A stretch of DNA of 64,000 nucleotides from Lachnospira multipara ATCC 19207 (GTDB lineage: Bacteria; Bacillota; Clostridia; Lachnospirales; Lachnospiraceae): contig NZ_AUJG01000011.1 of NCBI RefSeq assembly GCF_000424105.1, forward strand, positions 1 to 64,000, written 5' to 3'. The stretch's first letter is position 1; the number at the start of each line of letters is the position of its first letter. The position numbers and the translations under genes are program-made. A model generated the notes under the pieces. The model did not search any database, was not told the DNA's origin, and saw only the letters and a list, made by a program, of their open reading frames with translations. Positions 8,993 to 15,858 of this stretch are shown here, piece after piece.

Positions 8993-10168
8993 TTGAAGGA
9001 TCGAGTAGTAGTTGGGGTTGTAGGAGCCGGCAGAGCCTGTGAATTACATGCTTTTGGCTATCAAAGAAGCAATATTCCAGTTAGATTAAAGACTGTCTAT
9101 GCTAGACGAAAGGAGCAGGCAGAAGAGGCCATTAAGCGTTTTGGCTTTGAAAATGCTACTAATGATTTTGAGGATTTACTAAGGGATAAGGAGATAGATG
9201 TAATCGATATTTGCACACCCCCTTATCTTCACAAGTCTGAAATCATAAGGGCACTAAAGGCTGGGAAAAATGTCATTGTGGAGAAGCCGCTAACAGGCTA
9301 TTTTGGCAGTGAAGAAGATGAAAAACCTATTGGAGAAAAGGTTTCAAAAAAGAAAATGTATCACGCCCTTTTAGCAGATTTAGAGGAGCTAAGGGACGTG
9401 GTTAAAAGAACTGGCAAGAAGTTTATGTATGCAGAAAACTTCGTCTATGCCCCTGCAATTATTAAAGCGGGAGAAATCGTAAGGGCAAAGAAAAGCCGAA
9501 TTCTATATATGAAAGGTGAGGAAAGCCTAAAGGGCTCAAGTTCTAGCGTTGCCGGAGAGTGGTCGAAAACTGGTGGCGGAATCTTTATGAGAAATGGAGT
9601 GCATCCTCTTGGGGCAATCCTTTATTTAAAGGAGCAGGAGTCCCTTGCCATGGGCAAAAATGTTACCGTTAAATCTGTAGTTGCAGACATGGGCTATGCC
9701 ACAAGAAATCTGACAGAATACGAGCATCGTCACATAGATGCTAGACCTGTGGATGTGGAAGATGCAGGAACGGCTGTGATTACATTTACAGATGGAAGCA
9801 AGGCCACAATAATTTCCACAGACAACCTGCTTGGCGGCAGTAAAAACTATGTGGAGCTTTATTGCAACGACACTGCCATTAATTGCAATTTAACTATGAA
9901 TAATGCCATGGAAACCTATATGGTGGATTCTGTGGGTATGGAAAATGTGTATCTATCTGAAATGTTACCAATTGTAACCGGCTGGAATAAGCCTTTTGTG
10001 GCAGATGAAATGCTAAGAGGCTATTGTAATGAAATCGTGGATTTTATGGATTGCGTCTTAAATGATAAGGAACCACAAGGCTGTTTTGATCTTGCAAGTC
10101 AGGTTATGAAGGTGGTTTATGCAGCTTACTATTCAGATGAAGAGGGCAGAAGAATCGATCTTGTATAA
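8993..10168 (+). CDS. Gfo/Idh/MocA family oxidoreductase
   Basis: This 391-residue NAD(P)-dependent oxidoreductase has the N-terminal dinucleotide-binding motif VGVVGAGRACELHA (residues 7-20) and the family signature VEKPLTGYFG (near 95-104), where the lysine is the usual catalytic/cofactor contact. The C-terminal sheet domain typical of sugar dehydrogenases follows. A lysine-rich insertion around residues 105-125 is unusual. The start is a TTG at 8993, four bases after the ACP stop, with GTGGGGG inside the ACP gene as binding site. Members act on sugars, inositols or related polyols. Position after the ligase and ACP suggests tailoring of a sugar or acyl-sugar, which is inference. Confidence 0.8.
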   Translation: MKDRVVVGVVGAGRACELHAFGYQRSNIPVRLKTVYARRKEQAEEAIKRFGFENATNDFEDLLRDKEIDVIDICTPPYLHKSEIIRALKAGKNVIVEKPLTGYFGSEEDEKPIGEKVSKKKMYHALLADLEELRDVVKRTGKKFMYAENFVYAPAIIKAGEIVRAKKSRILYMKGEESLKGSSSSVAGEWSKTGGGIFMRNGVHPLGAILYLKEQESLAMGKNVTVKSVVADMGYATRNLTEYEHRHIDARPVDVEDAGTAVITFTDGSKATIISTDNLLGGSKNYVELYCNDTAINCNLTMNNAMETYMVDSVGMENVYLSEMLPIVTGWNKPFVADEMLRGYCNEIVDFMDCVLNDKEPQGCFDLASQVMKVVYAAYYSDEEGRRIDLV

Positions 10169-10253
10169 AAAGTGCTAAATTTTACATCTTAGACTTAATA
10201 AAAAGTTAATCTTGAAATTAATGTCATTTTAATCTTTTGCTAATATAATAATA

Positions 10254-10342
10254 GACAAAGAGAGGAGACAAAAATATTTATATCGTACTCCCTACATCAA
10301 ACAGCTCCCCTCTTTGTTATAACAAAGCTTTAAAACGGAGGA
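10254..10342 (+). promoter_or_regulatory. structured 5' leader with mutually exclusive hairpins
   Basis: An arm CAAAGAGAGGAG near 10256 pairs with CTCCCCTCTTTG near 10304 with one mismatch in twelve. The latter arm overlaps a perfect palindrome CTTTGTTATAACAAAG, so the two folds compete. The CTCCCC segment is also complementary to the Shine-Dalgarno ACGGAGG just before the ATG at 10349. A candidate -10 (TATAAT) lies just upstream. This is compatible with translational control of the small membrane protein. Confidence 0.4.
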
Positions 10343-10348
10343 TTAATT

Positions 10349-10567
10349 ATGTTAACTTTGTTGATGATATTATTATTTATTGGCTTTTTTAGGATGTCAG
10401 TTTTTGTATTTAAAATATTTGGATCCCTTGCAGGTTTCCTATTTGGAATAATTGGTTACATCATTCTTGCAGCAGTGGCTTTTATGCTTATTTCAACTTT
10501 AAGCTTCTTATTCCCATTTCTTGCGATTGTAGCTTTATTTGCACTATTTAAAAAATGTGTCGACTAA
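10349..10567 (+). CDS. small hydrophobic membrane protein, 72 aa
   Basis: Nearly the whole protein is hydrophobic, with two or three membrane helices (about residues 2-18, 24-47 and 48-68), a glycine-rich turn near 25-38 and the short charged tail KKCVD. It has a strong ribosome-binding site (GGAGG at 10337-10341) and a structured leader. Such small glycine-rich membrane proteins are common in Lachnospiraceae and are mostly annotated as hypothetical; I cannot assign a function. Confidence 0.6.
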   Translation: MLTLLMILLFIGFFRMSVFVFKIFGSLAGFLFGIIGYIILAAVAFMLISTLSFLFPFLAIVALFALFKKCVD

Positions 10568-10582
10568 TCATATAAGTTCTTT

Positions 10583-10663
10583 AACACGCCGTGAGCAAGA
10601 AATCCCCCACCTCTAAACAAAGTGTAGGTGGTGGGATGAATTGCGAGTAACACGGCGTTTTTT
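10583..10663 (+). terminator. terminator-like hairpin enclosing an IS-end-like palindrome
   Basis: CGCCGTG (10587-10593) pairs with CACGGCG (10651-10657), followed by six T. The loop contains a second long stem, CCCACCT against AGGTGGTGGG, flanked by AGCAAGAAAT and ATTGCG. That inner sequence resembles the subterminal palindrome of IS200/IS605 ends (compare AAGCAAGAAG at the right end near 12400). It can act as the terminator of the gene at 10349 and may also be the left end of the IS element. Confidence 0.5.
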
Positions 10664-10692
10664 GTTACATATAATTGCTACAAAACATTTGT

Positions 10693-10721
10693 TTGACTGT
10701 TTTGTAATTAAAATGTATAAT
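10693..10721 (+). promoter_or_regulatory. tnpA promoter
   Basis: TTGACT (10693-10698) and TATAAT (10716-10721) are separated by exactly 17 bases. They lie 45 bases upstream of the tnpA start. Confidence 0.6.
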
Positions 10722-10765
10722 ATTAGTGTAAATCAGTCGTATTACTACAAGGAGATTATAATATA

Positions 10766-11173
10766 ATGAAATTGGATAATAATAATCATTCAGTATTCAT
10801 GTTACATTATCATCTTATCATGTGTATTAAATATCGAAATAATGTAATTAATGATGAAATCTCAAATAGATTAAAAGAGATATTTGAAAAGATAGCTCCT
10901 AATTACAATATAACTTTAGAAGAGTGGAATCATGATATAGATCATGTTCATATTTTATTCAAAGGACAACCTAATTCAGAGATAAGTAAATTTATTAATG
11001 CTTATAAATCCGCTAGTAGTAGACTTATAAAAAAAGACTATCCAGAAATTAAGAAGTCTTTATGGAAAGAAATGTTCTGGTCTCAGAGTTTCTGCTTATT
11101 GACTACAGGCGGAGCTACCGTAGATATAATAAAGGAATATATTAAATCACAAGGGAAGAAAGATGGTAAATAG
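10766..11173 (+). CDS. tnpA: IS200/IS605 transposase TnpA (Y1 HUH)
   Basis: This single-strand-specific transposase has 135 residues, normal for the family. The metal-binding HUH motif is HVH at residues 60-62 within the DIDHVHILF strand, and the nucleophilic tyrosine is Tyr125 in IIKEYIKSQG. It cuts and joins the palindromic ends of the element. AAGGAGAT upstream at 10750 supports the ATG at 10766. The 3' end overlaps the TnpB gene by 11 bases. Confidence 0.92.
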   Translation: MKLDNNNHSVFMLHYHLIMCIKYRNNVINDEISNRLKEIFEKIAPNYNITLEEWNHDIDHVHILFKGQPNSEISKFINAYKSASSRLIKKDYPEIKKSLWKEMFWSQSFCLLTTGGATVDIIKEYIKSQGKKDGK

Positions 11174-12290
11174 AGCGATTAAATATAGAGCATATCCTAC
11201 AACTGAACAAGAAGTTATATTTGCTAAGACCTTCGGCTGTTGCCGCAAGGTCTGGAATCTTATGCTCTCAGACAAAATTACTTATTATAGAACTACAGGA
11301 GAGAGTCTTCAGACTACTCCTGCTATGTATAAAAAAGACTATGTATTCTTAAAAGAAGTTGATTCACTAGCTTTAGCTAATGTACAAATGAATTTACAGA
11401 AAGCTTATAAAAACTGTTTTGACAAGAAACGTAAAAAGCGTAATGGATTTCCAAAGTTCAAGTCAAGAAAGCATACTAGAAAATCTTATACTACTAATAA
11501 CCAAAAGGGTACAGTAGCTATCGTGGATAATAAGTATATTAAACTTCCTAAGATAGGCTTAGTAAAAGCCGTTATCCATAGACAGCCAGAGGCTGACTGG
11601 ATAATCAAGTCTGCTACTGTATCTCAGGAAAGTGACGGAACTTTCTATATCTCTATACTTTTTGAGTACGAGAAAAACATTGTTAAGATAAGTAAGTCTA
11701 ATAATGTAATTGGATTAGATTATAAGTCTGATGGTTTATACATGGATTCCAATGGAAATATTGGAAGTAACCATAAGTATTATAAAGAAAGTCATAAAAA
11801 GCTCGCTAGAGAGCAGCGTAAACTTTCTCGCAAAGTAGGTTCCAAGAAGAACCAGATTAAATCAAATAATTATCTCAAACAATTAAAGAAAGTAAATAAG
11901 ATCCATAGACATATCGCAAACCAAAGATTAGATAATCTACACAAACTCTCTACTGAGATAGCCAATCAGTATGATGTAGTGTGTGTAGAAAGCCTTGACA
12001 TGAAAGCTATGTCTAATAAGGGCTTTGGTAACGGTAAAGCTACTTTAGATAACGGTTATGGATTATTTCTAAATATGTTAGAGTATAAGCTTTTTGATAA
12101 AGGTAAATACTTTATCAAAGTAGATAAGTGGTATCCTTCCTCACAGCTATGCAGTTGTTGCGGAAACCGAAAGAAGCTTACTCTAACAGATAGAGTATAT
12201 AAATGTGATTGTGGTTTTAAGTTAGATCGAGACTACAATGCTGCTATAAACATAAAAAATGAAGGACTCAGACTACTAGAAGTAGCCTAA
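11163..12290 (+). CDS. tnpB: RNA-guided endonuclease TnpB
   Basis: This 375-residue protein is a full-length TnpB. The N-terminal region RAIKYRAYPTTEQE matches the conserved start. The split RuvC nuclease residues are present: Asp186 in NVIGLDYKS, Glu276 in VCVESLDMKAMS and Asp357 in LDRDYNAAINI. The zinc-finger cysteines are CSCC near 330-333 and CDC near 348-350. TnpB proteins use an RNA from the element's right end to cut the donor site next to the target-adjacent motif, which helps the element persist. The candidate RNA lies directly downstream. All catalytic positions are retained, so activity is plausible. Confidence 0.9.
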   Translation: MVNRAIKYRAYPTTEQEVIFAKTFGCCRKVWNLMLSDKITYYRTTGESLQTTPAMYKKDYVFLKEVDSLALANVQMNLQKAYKNCFDKKRKKRNGFPKFKSRKHTRKSYTTNNQKGTVAIVDNKYIKLPKIGLVKAVIHRQPEADWIIKSATVSQESDGTFYISILFEYEKNIVKISKSNNVIGLDYKSDGLYMDSNGNIGSNHKYYKESHKKLAREQRKLSRKVGSKKNQIKSNNYLKQLKKVNKIHRHIANQRLDNLHKLSTEIANQYDVVCVESLDMKAMSNKGFGNGKATLDNGYGLFLNMLEYKLFDKGKYFIKVDKWYPSSQLCSCCGNRKKLTLTDRVYKCDCGFKLDRDYNAAINIKNEGLRLLEVA

Positions 12291-12451
12291 TTCCTTCAGT
12301 AAATATTTATAGTAGGGCAGGGACTGCCCGAACTTATACGCTTGTGGACACTGTGTAAGACGTTTAGATAACGTATGTTATCTAAATGCAGTGGTGGTTG
12401 AAGCAAGAAGCTCCGACTTCAAATACGAAGTATTAAGTCGGAGTAGTTCAC
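12291..12451 (+). ncRNA. candidate omega-RNA (TnpB guide scaffold)
   Basis: The 160 bases after the tnpB stop fold into successive stems: GGGCAG/CTGCCC (12315-12329), TTTAGATAAC/GTTATCTAAA (12363-12386) and the end palindrome CTCCGACTTC/GTCGGAG (12411-12442), ending in GTTCAC at 12451. Known TnpB RNAs come from this position and read out of the element, so the guide would begin at 12452 with AACTTTGTATAAAGCAATC. Boundaries are inferred from the family. Confidence 0.6.
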
Positions 12452-12629
12452 AACTTTGTATAAAGCAATCTTTTTAAAGAGTTGTCTAGTATTTAGTACA
12501 AGAAAAAGAGACTGCACTTATTGATAATAATTATTATATGTGATATATTTAACAAGAAGTGTATATTGTATACAATCCTATGTATCACTACTAAGATACA
12601 TTTGCTGATACGAAAGGAGAAGAAGTTAT
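12452..12629 (+). other. pflA upstream region
   Basis: This stretch separates the IS element from pflA. It contains a hairpin ATGTATC/GATACAT (about 12580-12602) and the near-palindrome TGTATATTGTATACA (about 12561-12575), which could be a regulator site. The pflA ribosome-binding site GAAAGGAGAAG is at its end. No gene is visible. The promoter of pflA must lie here or inside the IS element. Confidence 0.4.
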
Positions 12630-13388
12630 ATGAGCGAAATTATTGGTAGAGTAAATTCATTAGAAAGCTTTGGTTCCGTTGATGGACCAGGGGTTAGATA
12701 TATTGTTTTCTTAAAGGGATGTCATATGAGATGTAAGTACTGCCATAATCCTGAGACATGGAGTATGGAAGGCGGCATGGAGATGACACCAAGCCAGGTT
12801 ATGGAGAAGGCCATTAGATTTAAGGCTTATTGGAAGAATGGTGGCGGTATCACTGTTAGTGGTGGTGAAGCCCTTGTTCAGATTGATTTTGTAATCGAGT
12901 TATTTAAGCTTGCTAAGTCAAAGGGAATCAATACATGTCTTGATACATCAGGTAATCCATTCTCAATGGACCCAGAATATCTTAAGAAGTTTGATGAGCT
13001 TATGAGCTTAACAGATACTTTCTTACTTGATATTAAGATTATTGATGATGAGAAGCATAAGATTTTAACAGGTTGGACTAATAAGAATATCTTAGACTTA
13101 GCTAAGTATTTATCAGATAATAATAAGGATATGTGGATCCGTAACGTATTAGTTCCAGGTGTTACAGACGACCAGGAAGACTTAGAAGGTCTTAGAGATT
13201 TCGTTGCAAGTCTTAAGACTGTAAAGAGATTCGAAGTTTTACCATACCACACACTTGGTGTTGTTAAGTATGCGGAGCTTGGAATTAAGTATGAATTAGA
13301 AGGAGTATTACCTCCAACTAAGGAAGAAATCCAAAGAGCTAATGATATTCTAGAAACAGAGAAGTATCAGGGCTACTTAGGAAGATAA
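12630..13388 (+). CDS. pflA: pyruvate formate-lyase activating enzyme
   Basis: This radical-SAM enzyme installs the glycyl radical on pyruvate formate-lyase, a central fermentative enzyme. The 4Fe-4S motif CHMRCKYC gives Cys31, Cys35 and Cys38. GGGITVSGGEAL near residues 71-82 is the SAM-binding GGE region, and the C-terminal half completes the partial barrel. The length of 252 is typical. Unusually, pflB is not directly upstream in this window: the neighbour is the IS200/IS605 element, which may have separated the pair. The sequence is closest in style to PflA rather than to other glycyl-radical activases, which carry extra ferredoxin-like clusters. Confidence 0.88.
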   Translation: MSEIIGRVNSLESFGSVDGPGVRYIVFLKGCHMRCKYCHNPETWSMEGGMEMTPSQVMEKAIRFKAYWKNGGGITVSGGEALVQIDFVIELFKLAKSKGINTCLDTSGNPFSMDPEYLKKFDELMSLTDTFLLDIKIIDDEKHKILTGWTNKNILDLAKYLSDNNKDMWIRNVLVPGVTDDQEDLEGLRDFVASLKTVKRFEVLPYHTLGVVKYAELGIKYELEGVLPPTKEEIQRANDILETEKYQGYLGR

Positions 13389-13448
13389 ATTAGATAGCAT
13401 TGTAAGACTCCTTACAATCTTTTATAAATTTTCTGTTATGTAAAAAAA

Positions 13449-15247
13449 GGGCGTGTGAAAAAATGAGAAATCATTTTTTATGCGCTCTTCTTTTTGCTTA
13501 GCTTATTCCTGAAACTTGTTTTGCCCTTAAAAAAGGGTATATTTCCCCTTACCCCATAGCTTTCATTTTCGTGAAGTTATGCAGCTTTGTGAATTCTCAT
13601 TTTTTTTATTGTGATATTTATAAAGGTTTTGTCCGATAGAAACCAGAAAAACTTCCAACTTTACATAATCTATTCCTCTTCGCACAATTCTCTTGTATCA
13701 TCGGTCGCTTTTCATTACGCCAAATGTTCCCTCGGCTTGTATGGAGCGATTCATTCTCAGCAGTGCTCCATGAATGCTTTCCAGATTTTCGATTACCTCT
13801 TTGTGCATCCCGGTCAGTTCTTGATTGATTCGAACGGTTCGATTTTTATCGGTCTTCTTGCATTGGGATGCATACGGGCATCCGCTACAATCTTCGCACT
13901 GATAAACTTCTTCCTGTCTGCCGTATTGATTTCCCTGCACATGCTTATGGTATAGAAAGTGAAATGCCTTTCCATTAGGGCATCTCATGACTCCATTCTC
14001 GTCTATTGGGAAATTTATAGCTCGGAATGAATCATTATGATACTTCGCATCTGTTGTTTCTTTTTTAAACATCGGAAACTTCATGTATTTCTCCATCCCA
14101 TGCTGCTCGCAATAAATGTAATTATTGTAAGAGCCGTAGCCGGCATCGGCAACGGGATATTTGGGATAGAAGCCATATCGGCTGTGGAACTGTTCCATAA
14201 GCGGTATAAAGCAGTCCATGTCTGATCTGTAATGATTGACGTCAACAACTGCTATATATTCATCTGCAACGCCTATCTGTACATTATAAGCAGGTAAAAG
14301 CTGATCATTTCCCATGTAGTCTGTTTTGATTCGCATAAAAGTTGCGCTTTTGTCCGTTTTGGAATAACTGTTTCTATCGCTTCCACAAGTATCAATCTTT
14401 TCGATGTATTCTCCCAGTTTGTCCCGGTATTCCAGCAGCAGTTCATACTGTCTTTGCTGGACAGTCTTATGTTTTCCTTTTCCGTGTACAAAACTGCTCT
14501 CATCTATCTGCCATAGTTGTGCATACTTTTCTGCCACTTCCGTCAAGTAATCCGGAACGTACTCTGTATTTGTGGAGATACGAATCCCACTGAAGACAAG
14601 GCCCTCGTTTATCTGTTCAAGCAAGACGGTTATCTTGTCATAAAGGCGATACCTGGATTTCTCAGTAGCTTTTTTCCAGACCCAGGTATATTTGTTGGCA
14701 TTCGCTTCAAACTATGAGCCGTCAATATAAATATGCTGCAGATCCACATGTTCTTCTTCAAAGATAGCCTGATTGATATCGTAAAAAATCTGCTCGATAG
14801 AATCCTGCAGCACCTCATTTATAAAATACTCAAAGGATCTGTAAGAAGGAGTCTGACGATCCATAAGATACATGAAACAGAGATTTACTTTGCAGTTGTC
14901 TTCTAGTTCCCGTAAGGAACAGTAGCCACTGGTCATGAATCCAAAGAGCACCGTTTTCAACATGCTGACCGGATTATATCTGACTCTTCCTGTGATGTGT
15001 TTAGGAACATTTTTCAGATACTTTATCAAATCGATTCCCTCCATGAATCGGTCAAATGTGAAAACTGGGTCCAAAATATCCAAACAATCTGAAATAAACA
15101 GTGGCAAAAATCCTTGATTGTAGGTAAAATGATTATTGGTAAGTTTTTTCATAGCAGTTAAATTTTACCACAAAAGAAGGACCAATAGTTCACTTGCTGA
15201 ACCATTGATCCTTCTTTATTTTTGGAACTATGTTTTTTCACAGCCCC
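13449..15247 (-). mobile_element. IS1182-type insertion sequence, decayed
   Basis: The element is bounded by imperfect terminal inverted repeats. GGGCGTGTGAAAAAA begins at 13449, and the complement of the right end (15228-15247) reads GGGGCTGTGAAAAAA; 13 of 15 bases match. Outside the ends lie an A run on the left and a T run on the right, as if the element had inserted in the stem-loop and T run of a terminator downstream of pflA. The single transposase gene is on the minus strand and carries two in-frame stops, so the copy is not autonomous. Confidence 0.7.
13563..15152 (-). pseudogene. IS1182-family transposase with two nonsense codons
   Basis: Read on the minus strand from ATG at 15152, the frame encodes a DDE transposase with IYIDGS near residue 146, VADAGYGSYNNY in the middle and QAEGTFGVMK near the end, so all three catalytic acids are present. 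A TAG at 14709-14711 interrupts the conserved DG(T/S)KxEANANKYT segment, where lysine (AAG) is expected. A TGA at 13695-13697 replaces a probable tryptophan just after MKSDR. The frame is otherwise continuous and continues to the stop at 13563. Two point mutations explain the damage, so decay is recent. Confidence 0.85.
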
Positions 15248-15274
15248 TTTTTTGCTTATTATCTTGTTTAAAAA

Positions 15275-15652
15275 TTATTCCCCAATTTGCTCTATAATGA
15301 TCTTCTTAATTGCTGCAAATGTTTCTTTACTTACATCATGTTCAATCTTACATGCGTCATCTTCTGCAATCTGTGGATCAATGCCTAAACTCTTAAGCCA
15401 CTTTGTAAGTAATTCGTGACGCTCTAAAATAGTTTCAGCAATTTCCATACCAGCGTCTGTAAGGTAAATATAACCTTCCTTAGTCACTGTAATGTATTCT
15501 GATTCACGCAAATTCTTCATTGCGATACTTACGGATGATTTTCTAAATCCCATCTCATTAGAAATATCGATTGATCGAACTACTGGAAGTTTTTTACTTA
15601 ACATAAGTATTGTTTCTAAATAATTTTCTGCAGACTCGTGAATTCCTGCCAT
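15275..15652 (-). CDS. DtxR/MntR-family metal-dependent transcriptional regulator
   Basis: This 125-residue regulator has an N-terminal winged helix (about residues 5-65: ESAENYLETIL, then SIDISNEMGFRKSSVSIAMKNL as the recognition helix-turn-helix). A metal-binding dimerisation region follows, with ILERHELLTKWL (about 75-86) and EDDACKIEHDVS (about 98-109) carrying the family's Glu, His and Cys ligands. It has no C-terminal SH3 domain, as in MntR-like short members. An ATG at 15652 follows GGAGG; an in-frame TTG at 15667 overlaps that site and is not used. Targets are probably iron or manganese transport genes elsewhere. Confidence 0.85.
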   Translation of the reverse strand: MAGIHESAENYLETILMLSKKLPVVRSIDISNEMGFRKSSVSIAMKNLRESEYITVTKEGYIYLTDAGMEIAETILERHELLTKWLKSLGIDPQIAEDDACKIEHDVSKETFAAIKKIIIEQIGE

Positions 15653-15858
15653 TTTAAAATCCTCCAAATAATTTTAGGTAACATCTACTGTAGACAAGTA
15701 TATCATGAAATACTCTTGTTTTCAAACTATATATAGATTTTTAAGAATTCTAAAATTCCATTAACTTTTTTTTATTACGAGTTAGTGTTATAATGTTATG
15801 AGAGACTGGGAGTAAATTTAATAAAAGAGTAGTACAAAGTAAGAAAGGTTTGCTAGAT

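Larger units (their letters stand above)
10583..12451 (+). mobile_element. IS200/IS605-family element with tnpA and tnpB
   Basis: The element contains a tyrosine HUH transposase gene and an overlapping TnpB gene in the same direction. The palindromic right end CTCCGACTTC...GTCGGAG is followed by AGTAGTTCAC at 12442-12451. Such elements lack terminal inverted repeats and make no target duplication. The right boundary is clear by family resemblance. The left boundary is less certain and may lie at the palindrome near 10583 or anywhere up to about 10690. Both genes are intact, so the element may be active. It lies between the small membrane protein gene and pflA. Confidence 0.75.
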
